Source: Rivibacter subsaxonicus
GTDB lineage: Bacteria; Pseudomonadota; Gammaproteobacteria; Burkholderiales; Burkholderiaceae_C
Direction: 5' to 3'
NCBI RefSeq assembly: GCF_004217215.1
Contig: NZ_SHKP01000005.1
Span: 67,501 to 131,500 of the forward strand
Length of the DNA: 64,000 bases
In this document: in pieces, positions 45,574 through 54,902 of the stretch
Numbering within the stretch: position 1 is the stretch's first letter
How the letters are laid out: each line of letters begins with the position of its first letter
Program-made: the position numbers and the translations under genes
The notes under the pieces: model-generated
The model's database searches: none
What the model saw: the letters and a program-made list of their open reading frames with translations, nothing else
Told to the model about the DNA's origin: nothing

Positions 45574-45598
45574 AAAGGCCGCCCAAGGGCGGCCTTTT
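45574..45598. terminator. Bidirectional intrinsic terminator between smg and DUF1631 gene
   Basis: Arms aaaggccgccc and gggcggccttt (45574-45584 and 45587-45597) form an 11-bp stem with a two-base centre. A-run on one side and T-run on the other give a U-tract for both directions, ending smg on the plus strand and the DUF1631 gene on the minus strand. Confidence 0.85.
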
Positions 45599-45635
45599 CA
45601 TTTGCACAGCAGCGCCTGCGTGCGGCAGCGCAGCT

Positions 45636-47969
45636 CTAGCGCATCAGCCGCGTCGGGTCGCTGTCGAGCTTTGCCAGGGCGCTGCGTGTGGCCTTGACGG
45701 TCAGCGACTCGTCCTGCGCTGGCACCAGCAGGCCGGCCTGCAGGTAGGAGGCCAGGCGCTGCTGCTGGAACAGCGTGCCGCGGCCCTGCACCGAGACGAA
45801 CAGGCTGAGCTGCTTCTTCATGCCCTGCCAGGCGAGTTGCACCGCCTCGACCCGGCCGCGGTGCTCGAGCATGTACCAGCCACCGACCTGCAACTCGCGC
45901 GCCCACTCGCGCATCGCCGGAGTCGGCATCGAGCCCCCGTCGATGACCACGTCGAGGTCGTCGCTCTCGTGGCCCGAGAGGTCCATCACCAGCGACTCGT
46001 TGATCTGCACGTCCTCGGCATCGGGCAGCAGTTCCTCGAGCGTCTCCAGGCGCGCCATCAACTCGTTGAGGCGCTCGACCGGAATCGCCGCCGCGCGCGC
46101 GGTGAAGGCCGCGGCCAGCGAGTCGTTGAGGGCCTGGATCTGCTCGTCCTGCTTCTCCGTCGAGACACCGGCCTCGCCCATGCCCTCGCGCAGCGTCTTG
46201 AGCAGCCCGGGCAGGCGGCTGATGACCTCGGCCCGCTCCTCGCGCGAGACCTTGGCGCTGGCCGACCAGATCAGGTCGGCGGCGGCACGCTTCATGGCCT
46301 TGATGCGATCGCCGGAAGTGCCGGTCTTGAGCGCGGTCATCGCCAGCACGTCGGCCCAGACATGGAACAGGAACTCGCGCACCCCTTCCTGGACCGGCAC
46401 CTCGTTGAGCATCTTGCGCAACTCGATGGTGTACTGGATCGCCAGCGTCTCGCGCTGCTCGACCTGCTGCGCCAGCGACACGCCCTTGCGTGTGGCCTCG
46501 TTCTCGTTCTTGAAGTAGTGCTCGAGGAAGCGCTCGAACTCGGTCAGCACGGTCTGGAACACACGCCGGCCGGTATCGGGATAGGCCTCGATGACCTGCA
46601 CGATGCGCTTGATCTCCTTGTTCAGCGCATCGCCGATCTCGCGCGTGGTCGCGTCGAAACCCATCACGCAGGCGCCCATGCGGTCGATCAGCTTGCGCGC
46701 CGGGTGGTCGGTGGTGGCAAAGAAGTCGGGCTCGCCGACCGCCACCCGCAGCACCGGCATCTGCAAGCGCGCAAACCACACCCGCACCGCCGCCGGAATG
46801 CGCTCCTCGGTGAGGATGCTCTGGAACAGCAGCGCCACGATCTCGATCGTGGCCCGCTCGACCGGCGAACTCGCAGCCTGCTTGAGCGCCTGCTGGCGCC
46901 GTTGCAGGTCCTCGAGCATGGCCGGCGTCGACAACGCCCGCTCGCCGGTGGCGGTGGTCGCCATCTGGCGCGCCAGCGCCTGCTGGGCATCGGCCATCGC
47001 GCTTTGCAACGCCGGCGAGGCCTGCACCGTCTGCTGCGCGGTGACGACGAAGTCCGGCACGTAGCGTCCGACCAGCTTGTTGAGTCGCCCCATCACCGCG
47101 GCCGCGTGACCCGAGGAACTCACGCCGGTGCTGCCGAGCGCGTTCATGCGCGTCATCAGCCGGGTTTCCTCGTGCACGCCACCGCCAGCACCGCCGATCC
47201 CCACATTGGCGCCACCACGGCGCAGGACCGTGGTCGCGGCACCGGCAGGCAGGTCGCCAAAACCGCTGGTGACCGGCACGCTGGCGCCGGTGCCCGCGCC
47301 CTGCGAACGGCGGATGTAGGGTCGCAGGTCCACGTCGGGGCGCACGCCCTCGGACAGCAGCCAGCGGTTGGTCTCGTGATAGGCCTCGACCACCAGGTCG
47401 CCGAAGCGATCGTGGATCACTTCCTGCAGCACACGCCACTGCTCGAGCGTCAGGCCAGCGGCACGCCAGCCCTCGAGCACCATGCGCGCCAGCACATGCG
47501 GGCGCAGCAGGTCATCGGCCGCCATTTCCTCCTGCCGCTCGAGCACGCTCATGCGCGAGCGCAGGTCGGTGAACTCCGACGAGGCCTTGTCGGTCATCGA
47601 CAAGGCCAGCCGCGAGGTCAGGATCTCGACATCGATCGTGTCGTCATCCACCAACTGCAGATCCGCGCCACCGCTGAACAGGCTGCGCGCGCTGTTGGGC
47701 AGCGTGACGGTGCCGGAGGGCGCCGGCTGCGGCCGCGCGGCACCGAAGGCATCGACCAGATGCTGCTGGAACTGGGGCAGCGGCGACGCGATGTCGAGCA
47801 GCACATGCTGGCGCTTGTGCGCGAGCTCGGGAGCAACCTTCTCCTCGGCCAGCCGACGCGCGCCGGCGAGCACTCCCTGCACCGCAGCCGGCACGCCCCA
47901 GACCAGCGTCTCGACGAACAGCCGACGCGCCTGCGTGGCCAGGACGTGAGACGCGGGGGCGGTGGCCAT
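45636..47969 (-). CDS. DUF1631 family protein
   Basis: Large protein of 777 residues in the DUF1631 family, function unknown. Mostly helical: N-terminal LDIASPLPQFQQHLVDAF and ILTSRLALSMTDKASSEFTDLR, a low-complexity Gly/Ala linker near 240-270 (GGANVGIGGAGGGV), and a conserved C-terminal half with GEPDFFATTDHPARKLIDRMG and GFDATTREIGDALNKEI. The end (WYMLEHRGRVEAVQLAWQG) has a small beta domain reminiscent of PilZ, not proved. No signal peptide; likely cytoplasmic. Confidence 0.87.
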   Translation of the reverse strand: MATAPASHVLATQARRLFVETLVWGVPAAVQGVLAGARRLAEEKVAPELAHKRQHVLLDIASPLPQFQQHLVDAFGAARPQPAPSGTVTLPNSARSLFSGGADLQLVDDDTIDVEILTSRLALSMTDKASSEFTDLRSRMSVLERQEEMAADDLLRPHVLARMVLEGWRAAGLTLEQWRVLQEVIHDRFGDLVVEAYHETNRWLLSEGVRPDVDLRPYIRRSQGAGTGASVPVTSGFGDLPAGAATTVLRRGGANVGIGGAGGGVHEETRLMTRMNALGSTGVSSSGHAAAVMGRLNKLVGRYVPDFVVTAQQTVQASPALQSAMADAQQALARQMATTATGERALSTPAMLEDLQRRQQALKQAASSPVERATIEIVALLFQSILTEERIPAAVRVWFARLQMPVLRVAVGEPDFFATTDHPARKLIDRMGACVMGFDATTREIGDALNKEIKRIVQVIEAYPDTGRRVFQTVLTEFERFLEHYFKNENEATRKGVSLAQQVEQRETLAIQYTIELRKMLNEVPVQEGVREFLFHVWADVLAMTALKTGTSGDRIKAMKRAAADLIWSASAKVSREERAEVISRLPGLLKTLREGMGEAGVSTEKQDEQIQALNDSLAAAFTARAAAIPVERLNELMARLETLEELLPDAEDVQINESLVMDLSGHESDDLDVVIDGGSMPTPAMREWARELQVGGWYMLEHRGRVEAVQLAWQGMKKQLSLFVSVQGRGTLFQQQRLASYLQAGLLVPAQDESLTVKATRSALAKLDSDPTRLMR

Positions 47970-48015
47970 GAGGGTCGGGGGTCTTCCTGCGTGGGGTCGA
48001 TCGATCTGATCAACT

Positions 48016-49077
48016 CTACACCACGGCCCCCGCGTTCGGATCGTCGGGATCGCCCTCGGCCTTGACGACCGAGCCCTTGACCAGGTCCTCGCGCTTGACG
48101 CCCAGCCACATCGCGATGGCGGCGGCGACGAAGACCGATGAATAGATGCCGAACAGGATGCCGATGGTCAGCGCGATCGCGAAATAGTGCAGCGTCGGGC
48201 CGCCGAAGATCAGCATCGACAGCACCATCGCCTGGGTCGAGCCGTGGGTGATGATGGTGCGGCTGATCGTGCTGGTGATCGCGTGGTCGATCACCTGCGG
48301 CGTCGTCATCTTGCGCTGCTTGCGGAAAGTCTCGCGGATCCGGTCGAATATCACGACCGACTCGTTGACCGAGTAGCCCAGCACCGCCAGCACCGCCGCC
48401 AGCACCGACAGCGAGAACTCCCACTGGAAGAAGGCGAAGAAGCCCAGGATGATGATCACGTCGTGCAGGTTGGCGACGATGCCGGCAACCGCGAACTTCC
48501 ACTCGAAACGGAACGCGAGGTAGGCCATGATGCCGATCACCGTGGCCAGCAGCGCGTAGGCGCCGTCGCGTGCGAGTTCCTCGCCGACCGTCGGCCCGAC
48601 GAACTCGCTGCGCATGAGCGCCACCGGCTCGCTGCCGTTGGCGGCAGCACCGGCTGCCGGGGCGGCCTCGCAGACCTGCTTGCTGATCGACTCGCCCTTG
48701 TCGCTGACGACATCGCGCTGCTGCACGACGCCGCCTTCGGCCTTGCACAGCGCGCCGAAGACCTGGCCGACGACGTCGCCCTGCTTGGCCTCGCCGCGCA
48801 GCGGCAGCCGGATCAGCACGTCGCGTGAGCTGCCGAACTTCTGGACCTGAACCTCGCCGAAGCCGAGCGCCTCGACCGCGCTGCGGGTCTTGCCGATGTC
48901 GGCGGCCTGCGCGTACTGGACCTCGACGACGGTGCCGCCGGTGAACTCGATCGACAGATGCAGCCCGCGCGTGACCAGGAAGAACACGGCCGCGGCAAAG
49001 GTGATGAAGGAGATCGCGTTGAGGATCAACGCGTTCTTCATGAACGGGATGTCGCGCTTGATGCGGAAGAATTCCAT
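48016..49077 (-). CDS. secF: Protein-export membrane protein SecF
   Basis: SecF, 353 residues with six membrane helices, an RND-like partner of SecD that uses the proton gradient to help proteins leave the SecYEG channel. Blocks: RGLHLSIEFTGGTVVEVQYA, VGEELARDGAYALLATVIGIMAYL, HDVIIILGFFAFFQWEFSL, YSVNESVVIFDRIRE. The periplasmic loop is longer than in E. coli and contains an alanine-rich insert (CEAAPAAGAAANGSEP). ATG 49077, 21 bases after secD. Confidence 0.96.
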   Translation of the reverse strand: MEFFRIKRDIPFMKNALILNAISFITFAAAVFFLVTRGLHLSIEFTGGTVVEVQYAQAADIGKTRSAVEALGFGEVQVQKFGSSRDVLIRLPLRGEAKQGDVVGQVFGALCKAEGGVVQQRDVVSDKGESISKQVCEAAPAAGAAANGSEPVALMRSEFVGPTVGEELARDGAYALLATVIGIMAYLAFRFEWKFAVAGIVANLHDVIIILGFFAFFQWEFSLSVLAAVLAVLGYSVNESVVIFDRIRETFRKQRKMTTPQVIDHAITSTISRTIITHGSTQAMVLSMLIFGGPTLHYFAIALTIGILFGIYSSVFVAAAIAMWLGVKREDLVKGSVVKAEGDPDDPNAGAVV

Positions 49078-49098
49078 GGTGCTACCTCGTCTTCTGCA

Positions 49099-51000
49099 TC
49101 AAGCCTTGGTCGCCGGCACGTCGCCAGCCGTCGTCTGAGCGCCGTCGGGGCGCCAGACCTGCCCGATCGAGATGCTCTTGAGCTTCTTCTGGCGGCCGTA
49201 CCAGAGGTTGACCAGGCCGCGCGAGAAGAACACCGCCGAGAACATCGAAGTCAGGATGCCCAGGCAGTGCACGACGGCGAAGCCGCGCACCGGGCCCGAG
49301 CCGAAGGCCAGCAGCGCCAGGCCCGCAATCAGCGTCGTCACGTTGGAGTCGAAGATGGTCGACCAGGCCGCCTCGTAGCCGGCGTGGATCGCCTGCTGCG
49401 GCGGCTTGCCGGCGCGCAACTCCTCGCGCACGCGTTCGTTGATCAGCACGTTGGCGTCGATCGCCATGCCGAGCACCAGCGCGATCGCGGCGATGCCGGG
49501 CAGCGTCAGCGTGGCCTGCAGCATCGACAGCACCGCCACCAGCAGCAGCAGGTTGACCGCCAGCGCCAGCGTCGAGAACACGCCCATCAGCAGGTAGTAG
49601 CTGCACATGAACACGGCGATCGCGGCAAAGCCGTAGATCACGCTGTTGAAGCCCTTGGCGATGTTCTCGGCACCCAGGCTCGGGCCGATCGTGCGCTCCT
49701 CGATGATCTCCATCGGCGCCGCCAGCGAGCCGGCGCGCAGCAGCAGCGCGGTGTCGCTGGCCTCCTGCGTGGTCATGCGACCCGAGATCTGGACCCGGCC
49801 GCCGCCAATCTCGCCGCGGATCACCGGCGCGGTGACGACCTCGCCCTTGCCCTTCTCGAACAGCAGGATCGCCATCCGCTTGCCGACGCTCTCACGCGTG
49901 ACGTCGCGGAAGATGCGCGAACCCTTGGCGTCGAGGCTCAGGTGAACCGCGGCCTCCTGCGTCTGGCCGTCGAAGCCGGGCTGGGCGTCGGTGAGGTTCT
50001 CGCCGGTCAGGATGACCTGCTTCTTGACGATGATCGGCACGCCACCGCGCTCGTAGAAGCGCTCGGTGCCGAAAGGCACCGGGCCGCTGCCGGCCACCGC
50101 GGCCTGGGCCTCGGCGCTGTCATCGACCATGCGCACTTCCAGCGTGGCGGTGCGGCCGATGATGTCCTTGGCCTTGGCCGTGTCCTGCACGCCCGGCAAC
50201 TGCACGACCACGCGGTCGAGGCCCTGCTGCTGGATCACCGGCTCGGCCACGCCGAGTTCGTTGATGCGGTTGTGCAGCGTCGTGATGTTCTGCTTGAGCG
50301 CCTGCTCCTGCACGCGCTTGGCGGCCTCGGGCTTGAGGCGGCCGGTCAGCGTCAGGTCGGCCCCGTCGCTGCCCTCGACCCACAGCAGGTCGGGCTGGGC
50401 ATCGGCCAGCGCAGTGCGCGCCGCGTCCAGCGTGGCGGCGTCGCGAAAGCGCAGCTCGACTGCATCGCCGGGCACGCGGGTGATGCCGGCATGACGGATG
50501 TTCTTGTCGCGCAGCAGCGTGCGCACCTCGCCGGTCAACGCCTCGGCGCGCTTGGTCAGGGCGGCCTTCATGTCGACCTGCATCAGGAAGTGCACGCCGC
50601 CACGCAGGTCGAGGCCGAGGTACATCGGCAGCGCATGCAGGCCCGTGAGCCAGGCCGGCGAGCGGCTCAGCAGATTGAGCGCAACGATGTAGGACGGGTC
50701 GGCCGGATCAGGATTGAGCGCCTTGGCGATCGCATCCTTGGCCTTGAGCTGGGTGTCGGTGTCGCCGAAACGGGCGCGCACCGAGTTGCCGTCGAACTGC
50801 ACCAGATCGGGCTGGAGCCCGGCCGCGGCCAGGGCCTGCTCGACGCGCTTGACCAGCGCGGCATCGGCCTTGATCGTGACCTTGCCGCTCGACACCTGCA
50901 CCGCCGGCGCCTCGCCGAAGAGGTTGGGCAGCGTGTAGATCAGCCCCACCAACAGTGCGATGCCGATGATCGCGTACTTCCACCACGGGTAGCGGTTCAT
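49099..51000 (-). CDS. secD: Protein-export membrane protein SecD
   Basis: SecD, 633 residues with six membrane helices. MNRYPWWKYAIIGIALLVGLIYTLPNL starts the protein; GLDLRGGVHFLMQVD and the large P1 periplasmic domain follow, and the C-terminal part has SLGAENIAKGFNSVIYGF, IAAIALVLGMAIDANVLINERVRE, where the Asp in MAIDANVL is essential in the family. ATG 51000. The order yajC-secD-secF is standard. Its stop is 21 bases before secF. Confidence 0.97.
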   Translation of the reverse strand: MNRYPWWKYAIIGIALLVGLIYTLPNLFGEAPAVQVSSGKVTIKADAALVKRVEQALAAAGLQPDLVQFDGNSVRARFGDTDTQLKAKDAIAKALNPDPADPSYIVALNLLSRSPAWLTGLHALPMYLGLDLRGGVHFLMQVDMKAALTKRAEALTGEVRTLLRDKNIRHAGITRVPGDAVELRFRDAATLDAARTALADAQPDLLWVEGSDGADLTLTGRLKPEAAKRVQEQALKQNITTLHNRINELGVAEPVIQQQGLDRVVVQLPGVQDTAKAKDIIGRTATLEVRMVDDSAEAQAAVAGSGPVPFGTERFYERGGVPIIVKKQVILTGENLTDAQPGFDGQTQEAAVHLSLDAKGSRIFRDVTRESVGKRMAILLFEKGKGEVVTAPVIRGEIGGGRVQISGRMTTQEASDTALLLRAGSLAAPMEIIEERTIGPSLGAENIAKGFNSVIYGFAAIAVFMCSYYLLMGVFSTLALAVNLLLLVAVLSMLQATLTLPGIAAIALVLGMAIDANVLINERVREELRAGKPPQQAIHAGYEAAWSTIFDSNVTTLIAGLALLAFGSGPVRGFAVVHCLGILTSMFSAVFFSRGLVNLWYGRQKKLKSISIGQVWRPDGAQTTAGDVPATKA

Positions 51001-51114
51001 TGCCGCCGTCCTTTCAGAGAGCAGGGAGCCGGCCGCGATGCGGCGTGCGTGCCGGCCGGGCACCTCGCGGCGCCGGCCCGGCTCCGGGATCGATGCGATC
51101 CCTTGACGAGAGGA

Positions 51115-51444
51115 TTACTTGCCGAGGGTGCCCTTGGGCAGCACCTGGACCACGGCGCTGCGCTGCAGCTGCACCTCGACGCCGGTGGCGAGTTCGACGT
51201 GCACGTAGGTATCGCCGAGCTTGCTGACCTTGCCGAGGATGCCGCCGGCGGTGGCGACCTCGTCGCCCTTGGCCAAGGCGTCGATCATCGCCTTGTGCTC
51301 CTTCTGGCGCTTCATTTGCGGGCGAATCATGATGAAGTACAGCACCACGAACATCAGCACCAGCGGCAACATCGACATCAGGCTCGATGCGGTATCACCG
51401 GCGGGGGCCGGTGCGGTCTGGGCGTAAGCGGTCGTTATGAACAC
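51115..51444 (-). CDS. yajC: Sec translocase accessory subunit YajC
   Basis: Small membrane protein, 109 residues with one helix (LPLVLMFVVLYFIMIRPQMKRQKEH) and a small beta domain (GDEVATAGGILGKV). It associates with SecDF. The start is GTG at 51444, giving VFITTAYAQ, the usual MFISxAYAQ-type N terminus; an AAGGA lies upstream. tgt and queA, which often precede yajC, are not adjacent; a tRNA-Phe gene takes that place. Confidence 0.95.
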   Translation of the reverse strand: MFITTAYAQTAPAPAGDTASSLMSMLPLVLMFVVLYFIMIRPQMKRQKEHKAMIDALAKGDEVATAGGILGKVSKLGDTYVHVELATGVEVQLQRSAVVQVLPKGTLGK

Positions 51445-51627
51445 GTTCGATCCTTCGGGAGCGTGGTGTGGATGGAATCCACTATTTTAGGGCGCCGGCC
51501 GGGGTTCAAAGGGGCGCACGCTCTATCTGGCGCGCGTGTAAACCCGGTCGGACTCGGCCTTGCAGCTGCTCAGATGCGCGAGGCTGCGATTTCGTTCACG
51601 TCGCGCACAGGAGCGGCCAGTCCAATG

Positions 51628-51654
51628 AAAAAGGCACCCCGGAGGGTGCCTTTT
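51628..51654 (-). terminator. Intrinsic terminator after tRNA-Phe
   Basis: Stem ggcaccc/gggtgcc with a 4-base loop, extended by A/T pairs, giving TTTTT on the minus strand directly downstream of the tRNA 3' end. It is also flanked by T on the plus strand, so it can work both ways. Confidence 0.8.
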
Positions 51655-51659
51655 GCATT

Positions 51660-51735
51660 TGGTGGCTCGGGGCGGAATCGAACCACCGACACGCGGATTT
51701 TCAATCCGCTGCTCTACCAACTGAGCTACCGAGCC
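51660..51735 (-). tRNA. tRNA-Phe (anticodon GAA)
   Basis: A 76-base tRNA on the minus strand with all four arms. The 5' end GGCTCGG pairs with CCGAGCC at the 3' end; D-arm GCTCAGTTGGTAGAGC; anticodon arm GCGGATTGAAAATCCGC with GAA anticodon; T-arm GGTTCGATTCC; and an encoded CCA. A terminator follows at once, so it is a single-gene unit or the tail of the ntrYX operon. Confidence 0.98.
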
Positions 51736-51783
51736 AAGAGCCCGAGATTCTAGCAGAGCTTGAGGCCGCGTCCTAGCAGCCGC

Positions 51784-52485
51784 TCAGACCACTGCCGTCT
51801 TGCGGCCGCGGCTGAGGTCGACGCCGAGTTGCTTGAGCTTGCGATAGAGGTGGGTGCGCTCGAGTCCGGTCTTCTCGGCGACGCGGGTCATGCTGCCGTT
51901 CTCGCGCGCGAGGTGAAATTCGAAGTAGGCCTTCTCGAAGGCATCGCGTGCCTCGCGCAGCGGGCGATCGAGCTCGAAGCTCTGCTCGGCCTGCGGGCCG
52001 AGCGCCACCGCCACGCCGTTGACCGGCACGGCACCGACCTTGGCCATGCTCTCGCCGACATAGACGCCGTGGTCGCGCAACTCGAGCGGCCGCAGCGGCG
52101 TGACCGTGGCGGCGGGACGGGCCGGTTTGGCCAGGCCCTGCTCGACCGCGCGCAGCAGCTTGGCCAGCGTGATCGGCTTCTCGAGGAAGGCCATCGCGCC
52201 GACCTTGACCGCCTCGACCGCGGTGTCGATCGTGCCGTGGCCGCTCATCATGATGACCGGCATGGTCAGCTGGCCGCCAGCGCTCCACTCCTTGAGCAGC
52301 GAGACGCCGTCGACATCGGGCATCCAGATGTCGAGCAGCACCAAGTCGGGTCGCTCGCGCTCGCGGAAGGCACGCGCCTGGGCGGCGTTCTCGGCCAGTT
52401 CGATCGTATGGCCTTCGTCGCTGAGGATCTCGGACAGCAGTCCGCGGATGCCCAGTTCGTCGTCTACAACAAGGATGGTGGCCAT
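51784..52485 (-). CDS. NtrX-like response regulator lacking the AAA+ domain
   Basis: Response regulator of 233 residues. The receiver domain has Asp8/Asp9, phospho-acceptor Asp52 (LLDIWMPD), the SGHGT segment and Lys103. After a linker (about 125-175), the C terminus LREARDAFEKAYFEFHLARE and VAEKTGLERTHLYRKLKQLG is the NtrX-type Fis-like helix-turn-helix. The sigma-54 AAA+ domain of full NtrX (about 230 residues) is missing, and no GAFTGA exists, so it cannot drive sigma-54 polymerase itself. It follows its partner kinase by 55 bases. Confidence 0.9.
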   Translation of the reverse strand: MATILVVDDELGIRGLLSEILSDEGHTIELAENAAQARAFRERERPDLVLLDIWMPDVDGVSLLKEWSAGGQLTMPVIMMSGHGTIDTAVEAVKVGAMAFLEKPITLAKLLRAVEQGLAKPARPAATVTPLRPLELRDHGVYVGESMAKVGAVPVNGVAVALGPQAEQSFELDRPLREARDAFEKAYFEFHLARENGSMTRVAEKTGLERTHLYRKLKQLGVDLSRGRKTAVV

Positions 52486-52540
52486 GGAATCTCAGCATGT
52501 CGGCCGCGCCCCTGTGGCGCGCCGGTGGTCGTTGCCCGCA

Positions 52541-54865
52541 TCAGGCAACCCACTTGGAAAATGATAACGAAACCTGGGCCCCTCCCGCAGCGGGGTCTTC
52601 CCCGCCCGTGGCAACCCCGGCTGGGGCCGCGCCGGCGGCCCCGATGTTGAGCACCCGCACTCGGGCCGCGTGCTCGTCGGCGATCTTCTTGACCACAGCA
52701 AGACCCAGGCCCGTACCCTTGGACTTGGTCGTGACATATGGCTCGAAAGCGCGCTTTAGCACCTTGTCGGAGAAGCCCGGACCGTTGTCGCTGACGATCA
52801 GGCGCACGCTGCGCCAGCGGCCGTCGTCGTGGCGCGCGCCCTCGGTGCGCACGCGCACCAGGCCGTCGGCCTTGTCGGCGACCGCGTCGAGCGCGTTCTG
52901 CACCAGGTTGTGGACCACCTGGCGCAGCTGGGTCGCGTCGCCCTCGATGCGCGGCAGGCCGGCGGCCAGTTCGGCACGCAGATGGCCGGCCTCCTGCTGG
53001 GCGGCGTAGAGCTGCAACACGTCCTGCACCAGCGCATTGAGGTCGAGCGGCGCCAGCTGCGCGGCCGGCAGGCGCGCGTAGTCGCGAAACTCGTTGACCA
53101 GTTGCTTCATCGCCTGCACCTGCGTCACGATGGTGCCGACCGAGCGCACCAGCATCTGCTGGTCGGGTCCTTCGAGCTTGGCCTCGAGCTTGTGCTGGAT
53201 GCGCTCGGCCGAGAGCTGGATCGGCGTCAGCGGGTTCTTGATCTCGTGCGCCAGGCGCCGCGCCACTTCGGCCCAGGCCTCGGCGCGCTGCGCGGAAACC
53301 AGCTCGGAGATGTCGTCGAAGACGATCAGTCGCGCGCCGTCGGGCAGCAGCGCACCGCGCACCAGCAGCGTCAGCGGCTCGGCGTCGGCGCTGCTGCGCA
53401 GTTCGAGCGCGTCCTGCCACTGGTCGTCGCCGCGCTCGCCGGCATCGGGCGTTTCCTCGAGTTGGGCAAAGCGCTCGCGCGTGGCCTTGGCCAGCGCCTC
53501 GAGCCCGAGCACGTCTTCCAGCGGCTGGCCGCGATAGGCCGACATCGGCAGCCGCAGGATGCGCGTCGCGCCCGGGTTGACGGTGTCGATGCTGCCGGCG
53601 TGGTCGAACACGATCACGCCGGCGCTCATGTTGTCGAGGATGGTCTGCAGCTTGGCGCGTGCGGCGTCGAGCGCGCCGACGCTCTCGTCGACCAGCGCGC
53701 GGGCGTCGGCCAACTGGCGCGTCATGTCGGCGAAGTCGTGGGTCAGGCCGCCGAGTTCGTCGCCGGAGTCCGAGACCTGCTTCGGCCCGAGGTCGCCGCG
53801 CGCCACCTGGCGCACGCCCTCGGCCAGCAGCAGCAGCGGCTTGGCCAGCCGATTACCGAAGGTCGCGGCGAGCGCGACCGCGCCGAACACCGCGAGCACC
53901 AGCGTCAGCGTCAGCGTGCCGAGGTACATCTTGCGCAGGCCCTCGCGCGCCAGCGAGCGCTGCTGGTACTCGCGGTAGGCCGACTGAACCGCCAGCGCGT
54001 TGGCGGCCAGCGAACTCGGCAGCAACTGCGTGACTTGCAGGAAACGCTCCTCGGCGGTCAGCGAGAAGCCGCTGGCCGGCACCAGCGCGAGTGCGCGCAC
54101 CCGCGGCTCGGCAATGCCCGATCCACCCGCGGCGGCTGCGGCTGCCGCGGCTGCGGCGCCCGCCGCGCCGGGCGGCGCGCTGCGTGCGACGCTGTCGTCG
54201 TCGAGCCCCTCGAGCTGGGCCTGCACCCGCGCCTGGCGCGCCTGGCGCAACTGCGCCGGGCTCGGCCGCTCGGGGCCGAGCACGCTGGTGCTGCCGCCGG
54301 CACTGGCGAGCACCTGCCCACCGGCGCCGAGCAGGCGCACCTCCTGCGCCGAGAGTTGTTCGCGCAAGCGTTCCAGCGCCAGCGGCTGAATCCGCTCGGG
54401 TGACTCGGCCAGCCGCTCGGCGGCCAGCCGTGTGCGCAGCGCCAGGTCGTTGACCTGGGCGTCGAGCGTGCCGCGGCCGAGGTTGAGACCGGCCTCGAGG
54501 GCGCCCTCGACCTGCACATCGAACCAGCTCTCGATGCTGCGCGCCACGAACACCGCGCTCACGGTGTAGATCAGGAGCCCGGGCAGCACGCCGACCAGAC
54601 CGAAGATCAGCGCCAGCCGCAGCAGCAGCCGACTGCCGAAGCGACCGCTGGCAGCGCGCGAGGCCAACCGCGCCGCGGCACCGATCACCACCGCCAGCAG
54701 CACGCTGGCGATCGCCACGTTGGCCCAGAGCAGCCATCCGTAATGGCGCTCGTAGAACTCGCGGTTGTTGGTCGACAGCGCGAGCAGGAAGCTCAGCACC
54801 AGCCCGGCGCCGCTGATCGCAATCAGCGCGACCACCCAGGCCCAGCGCATGTCGCGACGATTCAT
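52541..54865 (-). CDS. ntrY: NtrY-like sensor histidine kinase
   Basis: Membrane kinase of 774 residues. Two N-terminal helices, another helix pair flanking a periplasmic sensor region, a HAMP domain (NRLAKPLLLLAEGVRQVARGD), a PAS domain (LQTILDNMSAGVIVFDHAG) and the kinase core: phospho-His540 in RRLAHEIKNPLTP, N box HNLVQNALDA, G boxes DNGPGF and GTGLGLAVVKK. The sensor region holds a run of about ten alanines near 54124-54177 that may vary between strains. Typically linked to nitrogen or respiration control. ATG 54865. Confidence 0.92.
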   Translation of the reverse strand: MNRRDMRWAWVVALIAISGAGLVLSFLLALSTNNREFYERHYGWLLWANVAIASVLLAVVIGAAARLASRAASGRFGSRLLLRLALIFGLVGVLPGLLIYTVSAVFVARSIESWFDVQVEGALEAGLNLGRGTLDAQVNDLALRTRLAAERLAESPERIQPLALERLREQLSAQEVRLLGAGGQVLASAGGSTSVLGPERPSPAQLRQARQARVQAQLEGLDDDSVARSAPPGAAGAAAAAAAAAAGGSGIAEPRVRALALVPASGFSLTAEERFLQVTQLLPSSLAANALAVQSAYREYQQRSLAREGLRKMYLGTLTLTLVLAVFGAVALAATFGNRLAKPLLLLAEGVRQVARGDLGPKQVSDSGDELGGLTHDFADMTRQLADARALVDESVGALDAARAKLQTILDNMSAGVIVFDHAGSIDTVNPGATRILRLPMSAYRGQPLEDVLGLEALAKATRERFAQLEETPDAGERGDDQWQDALELRSSADAEPLTLLVRGALLPDGARLIVFDDISELVSAQRAEAWAEVARRLAHEIKNPLTPIQLSAERIQHKLEAKLEGPDQQMLVRSVGTIVTQVQAMKQLVNEFRDYARLPAAQLAPLDLNALVQDVLQLYAAQQEAGHLRAELAAGLPRIEGDATQLRQVVHNLVQNALDAVADKADGLVRVRTEGARHDDGRWRSVRLIVSDNGPGFSDKVLKRAFEPYVTTKSKGTGLGLAVVKKIADEHAARVRVLNIGAAGAAPAGVATGGEDPAAGGAQVSLSFSKWVA

Positions 54866-54902
54866 GCCCGTTTTGCCATCAGTGGCGCATGTGAGCGCAC
54901 GC

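Noticed and set aside
45837-48065. Very long plus-strand frame opposite the DUF1631 gene
   Set aside because: His/Arg/Gly-rich translation typical of a GC-rich reverse frame; no start signal.
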